From Flavobacteriaceae bacterium (lineage in GTDB: Bacteria; Bacteroidota; Bacteroidia; Flavobacteriales; Flavobacteriaceae), in assembly GCA_016649715.1 (NCBI GenBank), contig JAENXC010000006.1, positions 90,233 to 154,232 of the forward strand: a stretch of DNA of 64,000 nt, read 5' to 3'. The position numbers and the translations under genes are program-made. The notes below the pieces were generated by a model that made no database searches, was not told the DNA's origin, and saw only the letters and a program-made list of their open reading frames with translations. This document shows positions 26,517-35,325 of the stretch, in pieces (the first letter of the stretch is position 1; each line of letters begins with the position of its first letter).

Positions 26517-27508
26517 ACCACAACAATCATTTTTCCTTTGTTCTTCCCGTCAAATAAGTCAATAAACGCTTGCGGAATACTTTCAAAACCTTCCACAACG
26601 GTTTCCAAATAACTGATTTTATCTTCTTCCAGCCACTGGGCCAACTGCTTTTGAGCTGGACCGAAATCTTTCACGAAATCGCGCACAATGAAGCCTTGCA
26701 TCAAAATACTGTTTTTTATGAGCAAAGGTTCAACGCGCGGGCCGGTTTGAGGTTCGGTTTCATTGTAAAGTGAAATAGCACCACAGTTTATCACCCGCCC
26801 GAATTTGTTCATATTTGCCAAAGCGGCGTCGAGTATTTCGCCGCCTACGTTGTCATAATATACGTCCACACCATTGGGACAGGCCTCTGCGATGGCTTTT
26901 TTTATATTGTCAGTTGTCTTGTAATTGATCCCTGCATCAAAGCCAAATTTCTGTTTAATTCGGTCAATTTTTTCTTCACTGCCAGCGATTCCGACAACTC
27001 TGCAGCCTTTAATTTTACCTATTTGCCCTGCTATGCTTCCCACTGCGCCCGCGGCTCCGGAAACCAAAAGAGTTTCGCCTCTTTCAAGTTTTCCTATTTT
27101 GTCCAATCCTAAATACGCCGTAATTCCAGTCAAACCCAAAACCCCTAAATAGGCTTTCAGTGGGGCGTTTTTACGGTCAACTTTGTTCAATCCATTCCCG
27201 TTTGAAATTTGAAATTGTTTCCACTGAAGTATCCCGTTTACAAAATCGCCCATTTGAAAATTTTTGTTATTCGATTTTATAACTTCAGCAATAATGCCAG
27301 ATTCCAAAGGCTTGCCTACTTCAAAAGGCGCTATGTATGATTTTTCGTCGCGCATCCGTCCGCGCAGATAGGGATCTACGGAAACGTATTTCGTTTTTAA
27401 TAATATCTCGCCTTCTTTTGGCTGCGGTTTTTCTTCTTCGGTAAACTCAAAATCTTTAAGTGAAGGTTTTCCTTTGGGACGATTTTTCAGCAGAATTACT
27501 CGGTTCAT
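26513..27508 (-). CDS. NADP-dependent zinc-free MDR oxidoreductase (prostaglandin reductase-like)
   Basis: 331-aa medium-chain reductase. Pattern of the leukotriene B4 dehydrogenase / PTGR branch: N-terminal NRVILLKNRPKGKP, VDPYLRGRMRD, cofactor loop SGAAGAVGSIAGQIGKIKG and VYYDNVGGEILDAAL. No structural zinc Cys cluster is seen, as expected. It reduces enones or similar alpha,beta-unsaturated carbonyls with NADPH. Monocistronic, divergent from the FUSC gene. Confidence 0.92.
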   Translation of the reverse strand: MNRVILLKNRPKGKPSLKDFEFTEEEKPQPKEGEILLKTKYVSVDPYLRGRMRDEKSYIAPFEVGKPLESGIIAEVIKSNNKNFQMGDFVNGILQWKQFQISNGNGLNKVDRKNAPLKAYLGVLGLTGITAYLGLDKIGKLERGETLLVSGAAGAVGSIAGQIGKIKGCRVVGIAGSEEKIDRIKQKFGFDAGINYKTTDNIKKAIAEACPNGVDVYYDNVGGEILDAALANMNKFGRVINCGAISLYNETEPQTGPRVEPLLIKNSILMQGFIVRDFVKDFGPAQKQLAQWLEEDKISYLETVVEGFESIPQAFIDLFDGKNKGKMIVVV

Positions 27509-27642
27509 CGGTTGTCTTTTTATGATGGAAACATAAAGTTAAAATTTTAAACCACAACCAAGTGCCGCAGTTCGCTTATTTAATAAAACAATAACAAAAA
27601 AAAAATTCTGAAAAGATTAACGAACTTAGCCTTTGGGCACAA

Positions 27643-27650
27643 TATCTTTG
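27643..27650 (+). promoter_or_regulatory. -7 box for the FUSC gene
   Basis: TATCTTTG, a perfect TAnnTTTG, 17 bases before the TTG at 27667. It supports translation from one of the TTG codons (27667 or 27673), since no ATG lies nearby in frame. Confidence 0.6.
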
Positions 27651-27666
27651 CTGCTTCTGAAAACAT

Positions 27667-29910
27667 TTGCTTTTGAAATTCCCAAAAAACATACTAGGCA
27701 CCACATTAAAAGATCTCTCTGAGTATTTTAATAGTACCGATTTTTCAAAGGCCATTCTCTTGGGAATTGCGCTTACCGTTCCCATAATAGTGGGCGTTAA
27801 ACTGGATGCGCTTCCAATCGGAATAACCGTGACCGTTGGCGCCATGCTCGCCTCGCCCAGTGATGTTAGCGGCAGCATTCGGCATAAAATCACGGGCATT
27901 CTTTTTGCTACTTTATTGGCGATGATCGTGAGTTTGGTTGGGGGTTATTTGCATTTTTCACCCTGGTTATTGTTTCCGGTTCTCGGCATTTTAATGTTCT
28001 GCATTTCCTATCTCGCCATTTATGGCTTTCGAGCATCACTGATAAGCTTTTCGGGGCTTTTGGCATTGGTGCTCAGTTTTTCAAACGTTTCCAGCGGAAT
28101 GCAGCCGTATGAAAGAATGCTGCTTATTGGCATTGGCGGGCTTTGGTATGCAGCACTTTCGCTGCTTCGACATTTTATTTTTCCGAAAGCAGCCACGGAA
28201 TACTATCTTTCGAAAACCCTCAAACTTACTGCCGATTATTTAAGAACTAGAGGCGAATTGGTTGCTGAAACTACAGACCGAACCGACCTTTTAAAAAAAT
28301 TGCTAAGTACCCAAACCGAACTCACCACTACCCATGAAACCCTGCGCGATATATTAATTTCCAGCCGAAAAGATTCCGGCAAATCCGATTACGAAGGAAA
28401 GCGGATGTTGATATTTGTGCAATTGGTTGATATGTTGGAACTGGCAATGGCGAACCCCGTAAACTATTCAAAAACCGATGAACTTTTTAAAAAGAAGCCC
28501 GAACAGTTGACCGATTTTCAAGGGTTGCTTTTCGCAATGAGCAGTAGGCTGAATGCAATTGCGGCGAATCTTCCCACACCGAAAAAGCTTCGAGATAACA
28601 ACAACATTGAAGAATTTCATCAAAGAATTAAACAGGAAATTACGGAATTTGCTTCCGATGGAAATGAAACCTTCAATGAAAATTTGGTGATGCTGAAAAA
28701 TCTTTTCAAATATCAAAAGGAGCAGATAAAGAAGATCGAAAAAATTGAATGGCTTTTGAAAAACCCCGCCCAGCGCGAAATTTCATCGCTTAAAAAAGAA
28801 GATTCCCGCAGGTTTTTAACGAAGCAGAATTACGACATCGAAATTTTGGTCGAAAATTTCAACCTACGCTCCCCCATTTTTAAACATTCGCTGCGGCTCG
28901 GGGCAATGACAATGATTGGCTACGGCGTGGGTATGCTGTTTTCCGTACAAAACCCATATTGGATCCTGCTAACTTTAATTGTGATTATGCGCCCAACTTT
29001 CGGCCTCACAAAAACACGTTCAAAAGAGCGAACCATCGGCACATTGATTGGCGGCGCGTTGGCTGTGGGCATTGTTTTACTCACGCAAAACACGACGGTT
29101 TACGGCATTTTGGCAATCGTTTCGCTGGTGATTGCCTTTTCCATGGTGCAGCGTAATTACAAGGCTGCGGCAACTTTTATTACGCTCAGTGTGGTTTTCA
29201 TCTATGCGCTTTTACGACCGGATATTTTTAATGTAATTCAATATCGAGTAACGGATACGCTCATTGGTGCAGGACTGGCAACTTTGGGGAATTTACTGCT
29301 CTGGCCCGCTTGGGAAATTCACGGAATGCAAAAAACCCTGCTGGAAACTATTAAAGCGAACCGGATTTATTTGGAAGAAATTATCGGTTTTTACAACAAA
29401 AAGGGAAGCGTTCCTTCGCAATATAAAGTGGCGCGAAAAAAAGCTTTTTTGGAAATGTCCGACCTCAGCGCAGCCTTTCAGCGAATGACCCAAGAACCAA
29501 AATCCAAACAGCAAAACTTGGATAAATTTTATGAAATTGCAATGCTGAACCACACTTTTTTATCGTCGTTGGCGTCGCTGAGTACTTATATTTTAAACAA
29601 CCCGACGACCCCAGCCTCGGAAAATTTCAATAAGGTTTCTTCCAAAATTATCGAAAATCTTTTGGATGCTGAAAGTATTTTAAAAGCAGATAGTTCTTCG
29701 GAAACTGTGGAAAGTGAAATGGATACAGAAGACATTTTTGAGGCTACTTTTGGAAAGAAGATCATCTTTTCTGAAGATGACAGAACCAACCCGAAAGAAG
29801 ATGATTTCCATTTAAAAATTGAAGAGGCCCATTTGGTGCGTGAACAGTTGAAATGGTTGTTGGCAATGAGTGAAAAAATGCCGAAGCTCTTACGGGAAAC
29901 GGTGTTTTAA
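27667..29910 (+). CDS. FUSC / YccS-family inner membrane transporter
   Basis: 747-aa membrane protein of the fusaric acid resistance / YccS class. Two blocks of membrane helices (about 35-165 and about 405-535; e.g. AILLGIALTVPIIVGVKLDALPIG, and the second-block motif NPYWILLTLIVIMRPTFGLT KTRSKERTIGTL) are split by a roughly 240-residue cytoplasmic domain, with a second cytoplasmic domain at the C-terminus. It starts at a TTG. Related proteins export aromatic acids or other small molecules; the substrate here is unknown. It stands alone. Confidence 0.9.
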   Translation: MLLKFPKNILGTTLKDLSEYFNSTDFSKAILLGIALTVPIIVGVKLDALPIGITVTVGAMLASPSDVSGSIRHKITGILFATLLAMIVSLVGGYLHFSPWLLFPVLGILMFCISYLAIYGFRASLISFSGLLALVLSFSNVSSGMQPYERMLLIGIGGLWYAALSLLRHFIFPKAATEYYLSKTLKLTADYLRTRGELVAETTDRTDLLKKLLSTQTELTTTHETLRDILISSRKDSGKSDYEGKRMLIFVQLVDMLELAMANPVNYSKTDELFKKKPEQLTDFQGLLFAMSSRLNAIAANLPTPKKLRDNNNIEEFHQRIKQEITEFASDGNETFNENLVMLKNLFKYQKEQIKKIEKIEWLLKNPAQREISSLKKEDSRRFLTKQNYDIEILVENFNLRSPIFKHSLRLGAMTMIGYGVGMLFSVQNPYWILLTLIVIMRPTFGLTKTRSKERTIGTLIGGALAVGIVLLTQNTTVYGILAIVSLVIAFSMVQRNYKAAATFITLSVVFIYALLRPDIFNVIQYRVTDTLIGAGLATLGNLLLWPAWEIHGMQKTLLETIKANRIYLEEIIGFYNKKGSVPSQYKVARKKAFLEMSDLSAAFQRMTQEPKSKQQNLDKFYEIAMLNHTFLSSLASLSTYILNNPTTPASENFNKVSSKIIENLLDAESILKADSSSETVESEMDTEDIFEATFGKKIIFSEDDRTNPKEDDFHLKIEEAHLVREQLKWLLAMSEKMPKLLRETVF

Positions 29911-29920
29911 AACTTCCGCT

Positions 29921-30379
29921 TTAATTCACACTTGTGATTTTATAAACAATCCCGTTAAGCGTAAATTCATCTCCTTTTACCTTCCCAGAAATAAGCAAGC
30001 CTACAGGTGAATTTAAAGCAACGCAGAGATAATCCGTCTTCCCAATGGGAATAGTGCCAATGGAAAGGCTGATGAAGTAGGTGAACCTATCGGTATAGAC
30101 CAAACTCCCCAACCGCGCGTAATCTGAGGTTGCTTTTACGTCAATTTTTTTGAGGAATAGCACTATTTTTTCTATTTCCTGAAGTTGCCTTCCAGCATTT
30201 TCGCGGTCTATCTGTAGCATCGCCCTGCCAGTTTCGTGCTTGTCGCCACTGCTGCTTTTGGCTTCTTCCAATAGGGATTCCTCAATATCGGCAATGGTTT
30301 GTTTTATCTTTGAATAGCGGAGATCAACCTGTTTTTGGCAGTGTTGCAGCAATTCTGTTTTTAATTCTACAATCGTCAT
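29921..30379 (-). CDS. GreA/GreB-like conserved protein
   Basis: 152-aa protein. The N-terminal half is a coiled coil (about 1-75) with SSSGDKHETGRAMLQIDREN, followed by a small beta domain (YLCVALNSPVGLLISGKVKGDEFTLNGIVYKI). The layout resembles GreA-family transcript cleavage factors, but the basic/acidic tip residues cannot be confirmed by eye. Homologues are often misnamed 3-oxoacyl-ACP synthase. Its start overlaps the mtgA stop by 4 bases, so it is co-transcribed and coupled. Confidence 0.7.
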   Translation of the reverse strand: MTIVELKTELLQHCQKQVDLRYSKIKQTIADIEESLLEEAKSSSGDKHETGRAMLQIDRENAGRQLQEIEKIVLFLKKIDVKATSDYARLGSLVYTDRFTYFISLSIGTIPIGKTDYLCVALNSPVGLLISGKVKGDEFTLNGIVYKITSVN

Positions 30380-31098
30380 TTTTTCTTTTTGCGGCTTATC
30401 TTTTTAACTTCTTTGGGCTCCTGTTTTTCAAGTATGAAGGGGCCGTAATAACGCATTTGCCGGACAATCCATTGTGTTCTCCGAGCCACATAAGCTCCAG
30501 GTGGATTGGCCTTGTAACGCCGTGGGTTCGGTAAAATAGCCGCAATGGCGGCGGCATTTTCAGGTTGTAAATTTTTTGCGGATCTATGAAACCAATATTG
30601 CGAGGCAGCTTCAGCACCAAAAACGCCAGGGCCCATTTCCACACTGTTCAAATACACCTCCAAAATACGCTCTTTGCTCCAAAGTGTTTCTATAAGCAAA
30701 GTGAAATAAGCTTCCAATCCTTTTCTGAACCAAGTGCGGCCCGGCCACAAAAAAGCGTTTTTCGCAGTTTGTTGTGAAATCGTGCTACCACCGCGGAGTT
30801 TTTTTCCCTTTTCATTGTGTTCCAAAGCCTTTTCAATGGCTTCGCGGTCAAAGCCGCTGTGGCTTAAAAACGTTTGGTCTTCGGCACTAATAACCGCCAA
30901 TTGCAAGTAGGGCGAAATATCGTCAATCGGGACCCAATCGTGTCGAGTTTCATAATTTTTGTCGCCTTCAATGGAACGAATCGCCATCAATGGTGTGTAA
31001 GGCACCGGGACAAATTTGTAGATAAGCACCCACAAGACCGTAAGTCCTATGAACCAAAGGAATATTTTTAATATTAATTTGAGTACTTTTTTAACCAT
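30376..31098 (-). CDS. mtgA: Monofunctional peptidoglycan glycosyltransferase
   Basis: 240-aa glycosyltransferase family 51 enzyme that polymerises glycan strands from lipid II. One N-terminal membrane anchor (LILKIFLWFIGLTVLWVLIYKF), then the GT51 motifs: SAEDQTFLSHSGFD (catalytic Glu), GGSTISQQTAKNAFLW and KERILEVYLNSVEMGPGVFGAEAA. There is no transpeptidase domain, so it is monofunctional. The C-terminus is Lys-rich (KKISRKKKK). Confidence 0.95.
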   Translation of the reverse strand: MVKKVLKLILKIFLWFIGLTVLWVLIYKFVPVPYTPLMAIRSIEGDKNYETRHDWVPIDDISPYLQLAVISAEDQTFLSHSGFDREAIEKALEHNEKGKKLRGGSTISQQTAKNAFLWPGRTWFRKGLEAYFTLLIETLWSKERILEVYLNSVEMGPGVFGAEAASQYWFHRSAKNLQPENAAAIAAILPNPRRYKANPPGAYVARRTQWIVRQMRYYGPFILEKQEPKEVKKISRKKKK

Positions 31099-31269
31099 AC
31101 ATTCTTATTCTATATTTCTTAACCGAAATCAGAAAGTTGTTTGCCGATTGAACTCCCAAAACAAAGATACATAGGAAGTGGGATTCGGTTGAGTCTATGG
31201 CTCTTTGCAACTCCTATGTTAAAAAAGGCACTGAATTCCGATAAAATACTTTTGGAATTTGATGCCTTT

Positions 31270-31370
31270 TTAAAAGTTTGCAGTACCTACCTGTCGTGCC
31301 TTGGTAGGCAGGTTCAATTGCAGTTGGCAGTAAACCACTCCTTACTGCTACTGATTACTGTCAACTTTTT
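31270..31370. repeat. Nested palindromic repeats (dialect A plus CCTACC/GGTAGG insert)
   Basis: The outer arms share AGTTTGCAGTAC and CTACTGATTACTG with the 13280 repeat. Between them is a second palindrome, CCTACC...GGTAGG with a CAGG tail (31286-31312), related to the element found inside the M1 peptidase gene. This suggests one repeat type inserted into another. The rest of 31099-31269 holds no gene that I can see. Confidence 0.65.
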
Positions 31371-32723
31371 TCACTCCTCTTCTGGATCGTTCATTTTGAA
31401 AGTGTTCATAAACGAGGTGGTGTAATTTCCAGCCACATAATCTGGCTCGTCCATCAATTGGCGATGAAATGGAATTGTGGTCTTTATGCCTTCAATCACG
31501 AATTCGTCCAAGGCGCGCTTCATTTTGCTGATAGCTTCTTCCCGCGTTTGTGCAGTTGTAATGAGCTTCGCAATCATTGAATCGTAGTTGGGCGGAATGG
31601 TGTAACCTGCGTAAACGTGGGTGTCCAAACGAACACCGTGGCCTCCCGGGGCGTGCAGTACGGTTATTTTACCCGGGGAAGGGCGGAAGTCGTTGTAAGG
31701 GTCTTCTGCGTTAATTCTACATTCTATGGCGTGCAACTGCGGAGTATAATTTTTTCCTGAAATTGGTACTCCAGCGGCTACCAAAATTTGTTCACGGATA
31801 AGGTCATAATCAATTACTTGCTCCGTAATTGGATGCTCCACTTGAATACGGGTGTTCATTTCCATAAAGTAGAAATTTCGGTGTTTGTCCACCAAGAATT
31901 CTACGGTTCCGGCACCTTCGTATTTAATGTATTCCGCAGCCTTAACAGCGGCAAGGCCCATATCATTACGAAGCTTTTTAGTCATAAACGGGCTAGGCGT
32001 TTCTTCCGTAAGCTTTTGGTGGCGACGCTGTATGGAACAGTCGCGTTCACTCAAATGGCAAGCCCTTCCGGTGCTATCGCCCACAATTTGGATTTCGATA
32101 TGGCGCGGCTCTTCAATGAGTTTTTCCATATACATCCCATCATTTCCAAATGCGGCTGCCGCCTCTTGACGGGCACTGTCCCATGCTTTTTTTAGGTCTT
32201 CCTTTTTCCATACCTCCCGCATTCCTTTTCCTCCTCCGCCTGCCGTAGCTTTCAGCATCACGGGATAACCAGTCTCCGCAGCAATCTTCTCACATTTTTC
32301 GAATGATTCAATAATGCCATCGCTTCCAGGTACGGTTGGTACGCCGGCCGCCTTCATTGTGGCTTTTGCAGAGGCTTTATCGCCCATGCGATCAATCATT
32401 TCGGGCGAGGCACCAATGAATTTTATGCCGTGTTCTTGACAGATTTTTGAAAATTTGGCATTCTCGGAAAGAAATCCGTAGCCTGGGTGAATTGCGTCCG
32501 CATTGGTAATTTCTGCGGCAGCAATAATACTGGACATTTTTAGGTAGCTCAGGTTACTGGGCGGCGGACCAATGCAAACTGCTTCATCGGCAAACCGGAC
32601 GTGGAGACTTTCTGCATCGGCTATTGAATAAACGGCTACAGTTTTTATACCCATCTCTCGGCAGGTGCGAATAATTCGCAGTGCAATTTCACCCCTATTT
32701 GCAATCAATATCTTTTTAAACAT
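31371..32723 (-). CDS. accC: Acetyl-CoA carboxylase biotin carboxylase subunit
   Basis: 450-aa ATP-grasp enzyme that carboxylates biotin on AccB. The start at 32723 ([17 protein letters not shown]) is the standard one; the track's 32816 start runs through a palindromic repeat. Seen: glycine-rich ATP loop [12 protein letters not shown], metal/ATP site [24 protein letters not shown], and the C-terminal subdomain with RCINAED-like ECRINAEDP. It is the last gene of the fabH-accB-accC run. Confidence 0.97.
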   Translation of the reverse strand: MFKKILIANRGEIALRIIRTCREMGIKTVAVYSIADAESLHVRFADEAVCIGPPPSNLSYLKMSSIIAAAEITNADAIHPGYGFLSENAKFSKICQEHGIKFIGASPEMIDRMGDKASAKATMKAAGVPTVPGSDGIIESFEKCEKIAAETGYPVMLKATAGGGGKGMREVWKKEDLKKAWDSARQEAAAAFGNDGMYMEKLIEEPRHIEIQIVGDSTGRACHLSERDCSIQRRHQKLTEETPSPFMTKKLRNDMGLAAVKAAEYIKYEGAGTVEFLVDKHRNFYFMEMNTRIQVEHPITEQVIDYDLIREQILVAAGVPISGKNYTPQLHAIECRINAEDPYNDFRPSPGKITVLHAPGGHGVRLDTHVYAGYTIPPNYDSMIAKLITTAQTREEAISKMKRALDEFVIEGIKTTIPFHRQLMDEPDYVAGNYTTSFMNTFKMNDPEEE

Positions 32724-32741
32724 AACTTTTTCTGAAATATC

Positions 32742-32792
32742 AAATCCCAAATTCCAAATTCCAAACTGTTTGGAATTTGGAATTTGGGATTT
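32742..32792. repeat. Perfect 25-bp inverted repeat between accB and accC (dialect C)
   Basis: Arms built of TTTGGAA words (AAATCCCAAATTCCAAATTC... and its exact complement) meet with a single central base, giving a 51-nt perfect palindrome in the 79-base accB-accC gap. There is no T-tract. In RNA it would form one very long AU-rich hairpin. Confidence 0.9.
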
Positions 32793-32802
32793 GGAATTTA
32801 TA

Positions 32803-33288
32803 CTAAGATGGATCAACTAAAAATAATGGTTGGTCAAATTCTACTGGGGAAGAATCGTCAACCAAAACCTTAACGATTTTTCCGGAAACTTCGCTTTCTA
32901 TTTCGTTGAAAAGTTTCATCGCTTCAATAACGCAAAGAACATCGCCTACGTTCACAGTGCTCCCAACCTCAACAAAAACAGGTTTATCTGGGGTAGGTTT
33001 TCTATAAAAAGTGCCAATAATGGGAGACTTGATAGTGATAAACTTTGAATCGGCTTCAGCCTGATTTTGCTCTTGTGAAGCAGAAACATTGGCTGCAGTC
33101 TGTTGTGGCTGTTGTTGCATCTGTGGTTGCGACATTGCCGGTAATTGCTGAATATAGGTTGTTTCTCCCTTTCCGTCATCAGAACCCGTTTTAATCGTGA
33201 TCTTTATGTCTTCGGTTTCAAGTTTTACTTCGCTGGCTCCGCTTTTGGCCACAAACTTGATCAAGTTTTGAATGTCTTTTAAATCCAT
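32803..33288 (-). CDS. accB: Biotin carboxyl carrier protein
   Basis: 161-aa BCCP. N-terminal AccC-interacting part ([24 protein letters not shown]), a Gln/Pro-rich flexible linker (about 50-80), then the biotinyl domain with the biotinylation motif EAMKLFNE (Lys125) and the thumb-like insert [16 protein letters not shown]. Carries carboxybiotin between AccC and the carboxyltransferase. Its stop is 79 bases before accC. Confidence 0.97.
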   Translation of the reverse strand: MDLKDIQNLIKFVAKSGASEVKLETEDIKITIKTGSDDGKGETTYIQQLPAMSQPQMQQQPQQTAANVSASQEQNQAEADSKFITIKSPIIGTFYRKPTPDKPVFVEVGSTVNVGDVLCVIEAMKLFNEIESEVSGKIVKVLVDDSSPVEFDQPLFLVDPS

Positions 33289-33321
33289 AATATAAAGTTT
33301 AGTCTTTTAGTTTGGTACAAT

Positions 33322-34320
33322 TTATTTTGAGTTGTAGGCCCATTTCAAGTAAACGGCGCCCCAAGTGAAGCCCCCTCCAAAGGAAGCAAAAATCAAGTTA
33401 TCTCCTTTTTTGAGTTGTTTTTCATAATCGGCCAAACACAGTGGCAGGGTTGCAGACGTTGTGTTGCCGTATTTGTGGATGTTCATCATTACTTTTTCTT
33501 CTGGAAGGTTCATCCGTAAAGCAGCTGCATCAATAATCCTTTTGTTTGCTTGGTGTGGCACGAGCCAGTTTACATCTTCGCTGGAAAGATTGTTGCGCAG
33601 CATAACCTTTTCGCATACATCGGCCATATTGTACACGGCAAATTTGAAAACCGTTTTCCCTTCTTGAAAAACGTAATGTTGCCTATTATTTACAGTTTCA
33701 TATGAAGCAGGAAGCAACGATCCCCCTGCATCAATTTTAAGGAAAGGCCTGCCCACGCCATCGGTCCGTAAATATTCATCTATTACTCCGAAGCCTTCTG
33801 TGTTGGGTTCAAACAGAACGGCTCCACCACCATCGCCAAAAATAATGCAGGTGGTTCTGTCTGTATAATCAATGATCGAAGACATTTTATCAGCACCGAT
33901 GAGCAATACTTTTTTGTATTTCCCAGATTCTATGTAACGGGCTGCGGTTGACATTCCGAAGAGAAAGCTGGAACAGGCTGCTACCAAATCAAACGAAAAA
34001 GCATTTACGGCGCCAATTTGTGTGGCTACGTAAACACCCGTTGCGGCAACTGGCATGTCTGGCGTGGCGGTTGCCATGATAACCATGTCTATTTCTGAAG
34101 GGTCGGTATTGCTTTTTTGAAGGAGGTCTTTTGCGGCCTGGATGGCAAGATAGGAGGTGCCTTTGTCTTTATCCTTTAATATCCTACGCTCTTTGATTCC
34201 TGTTCTACTAGTGATCCATTCATCATTGGTATCGACCATGGTCTCCAGGATTTTGTTGGAGAGAACATAGTCTGGCACGTAACTCCCTACAGCGGTAATG
34301 GCTGCCGTGATAATATTCAT
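33322..34320 (-). CDS. fabH: 3-oxoacyl-ACP synthase III
   Basis: 332-aa KASIII that condenses an acyl-CoA primer with malonyl-ACP to start fatty acid synthesis. Catalytic triad visible: Cys in DLVAACSSFLFG, His in VPHQANKRI, Asn in NIHKYGNTTSA. Start MNIITAAITAVGSYVPDYVLSN is standard. It follows the rpmF terminator and leads accB and accC. Confidence 0.97.
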   Translation of the reverse strand: MNIITAAITAVGSYVPDYVLSNKILETMVDTNDEWITSRTGIKERRILKDKDKGTSYLAIQAAKDLLQKSNTDPSEIDMVIMATATPDMPVAATGVYVATQIGAVNAFSFDLVAACSSFLFGMSTAARYIESGKYKKVLLIGADKMSSIIDYTDRTTCIIFGDGGGAVLFEPNTEGFGVIDEYLRTDGVGRPFLKIDAGGSLLPASYETVNNRQHYVFQEGKTVFKFAVYNMADVCEKVMLRNNLSSEDVNWLVPHQANKRIIDAAALRMNLPEEKVMMNIHKYGNTTSATLPLCLADYEKQLKKGDNLIFASFGGGFTWGAVYLKWAYNSK

Positions 34321-34442
34321 AAAGTTGAATTAGAATTCACAAAAAAGACCGAAAATCTTTTAAAAAGAGTGAAAATTACTAAATTTTACTTGAATTTCGG
34401 CATTAATTAAGTTGTTTTTGATTTTTTGTAAAAATCAAAAAC

Positions 34443-34474
34443 AAAAAAACCCTCACGTTGGGGTGAGAGTTTTT
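34443..34474 (-). terminator. Rho-independent terminator after rpmF
   Basis: On the minus strand CTCTCAC-CCCAAC-GTGAGGG (7-bp stem with one G-T pair) is followed by T7. It separates DUF177-rpmF from fabH-accB-accC, so fabH probably has a promoter in 34321-34442, although no clear -7 box is visible there. Confidence 0.8.
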
Positions 34475-34491
34475 CAATATAAAATGTAAGT

Positions 34492-34689
34492 TTATGCTTC
34501 TACTTGCTCCGTTGCATCAATCACAACTTGGCCACGATAGTACATTTTGCCTTCGTGCCAGTGCGCTCTATGGAAAAGATGCGACTCGCCCGTTGTAGGG
34601 TCTATTGCAATTGTAGGGGCAGTAGCTTTGTAATGCGTTCTTCTCTTATCTCTTCTGGTTTTCGAGATTTTTCTCTTAGGATGTGCCAT
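34492..34689 (-). CDS. rpmF: 50S ribosomal protein L32
   Basis: 65-aa basic protein [20 protein letters not shown]..., the standard L32 N-terminus. The C-terminal zinc Cys pairs of some L32 proteins are absent: the tail reads [20 protein letters not shown], the C-minus form. Co-transcribed with DUF177, 9 bases downstream of it. Confidence 0.97.
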   Translation of the reverse strand: MAHPKRKISKTRRDKRRTHYKATAPTIAIDPTTGESHLFHRAHWHEGKMYYRGQVVIDATEQVEA

Positions 34690-34698
34690 TGCTATTTA

Positions 34699-35250
34699 TT
34701 ATTTATCCGTTAATAGTTTTTTTAATGAATCCCATCGGGGATCGGTATTGTTGTCTTTGGGCGTTTCTTTTTCGTCTATCGCTTTCGGACTGAGTTCTTC
34801 AAGTTTGTCGAGTATATCACTTTTTAAGGTGCCGTCTTTCACCCCGGGATGAATTCTTCGTGAAGGCATAGCCAGCACAATGGATTCATAAATGTATTGC
34901 TGAATGTTCACCTCGTAGCTTCCGTGGGAAAGGATGAGCAAATCTTCATTCTCATCGTTGTATTCCTCACCAAATTTTACTACAAATTGATACGTTCCCG
35001 AAACTTCCTGATCAAAAGGTTCGTTTGTTATATCACAAGCAACGTTTACGGTTCCATTAAATGTTAATGTGAACTCCAGCAATGTGCTCATTTTTTCCAG
35101 CAGTACATCGAGATTAATGGCAGCGTCATTAAATTCGTCATACTCAAAATGCTCAAAGAACGCTTTTTTTAATTCAAAGTTAAACTGGTGTTTGCCTAAT
35201 TTAAGCCCTACGAAAGGGATGGTAAACTCTTTCAAATCCTTCATTTCCAC
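34699..35250 (-). CDS. DUF177 / YceD family protein
   Basis: 183-aa YceD-like protein, the usual partner of rpmF, linked to 23S rRNA and L32 metabolism in other bacteria and plastids. Conserved patches: FTLTFNGTVNVACDITNEPFDQEVSGTY and YIYESIVLAMPSRRIHPG. The canonical Cys-x-x-Cys is reduced to a single Cys in the first patch. It is preceded by a clear -7 box, so it begins the DUF177-rpmF operon. Confidence 0.93.
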   Translation of the reverse strand: MEMKDLKEFTIPFVGLKLGKHQFNFELKKAFFEHFEYDEFNDAAINLDVLLEKMSTLLEFTLTFNGTVNVACDITNEPFDQEVSGTYQFVVKFGEEYNDENEDLLILSHGSYEVNIQQYIYESIVLAMPSRRIHPGVKDGTLKSDILDKLEELSPKAIDEKETPKDNNTDPRWDSLKKLLTDK

Positions 35251-35288
35251 ACCTATTTAAGACCTTAACCTTACGGATAAGGCGGGTG

Positions 35289-35296
35289 CAAAGATA
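35289..35296 (-). promoter_or_regulatory. Promoter of the DUF177-rpmF operon
   Basis: The minus strand reads TATCTTTG with a TTG 17 bases upstream as -33 candidate, 39 bases before the DUF177 start. It lies after the pdxA stop, so DUF177-rpmF does not depend on pdxA. Confidence 0.65.
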
Positions 35297-35325
35297 AAAA
35301 ATTATTTGAATAGCAATTAGTTTTT

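Noticed and set aside
32724-32816. N-terminal extension of AccC in the ORF track
   Set aside because: The extension translates the intergenic palindrome between accB and acc[13 protein letters not shown] is the standard start.
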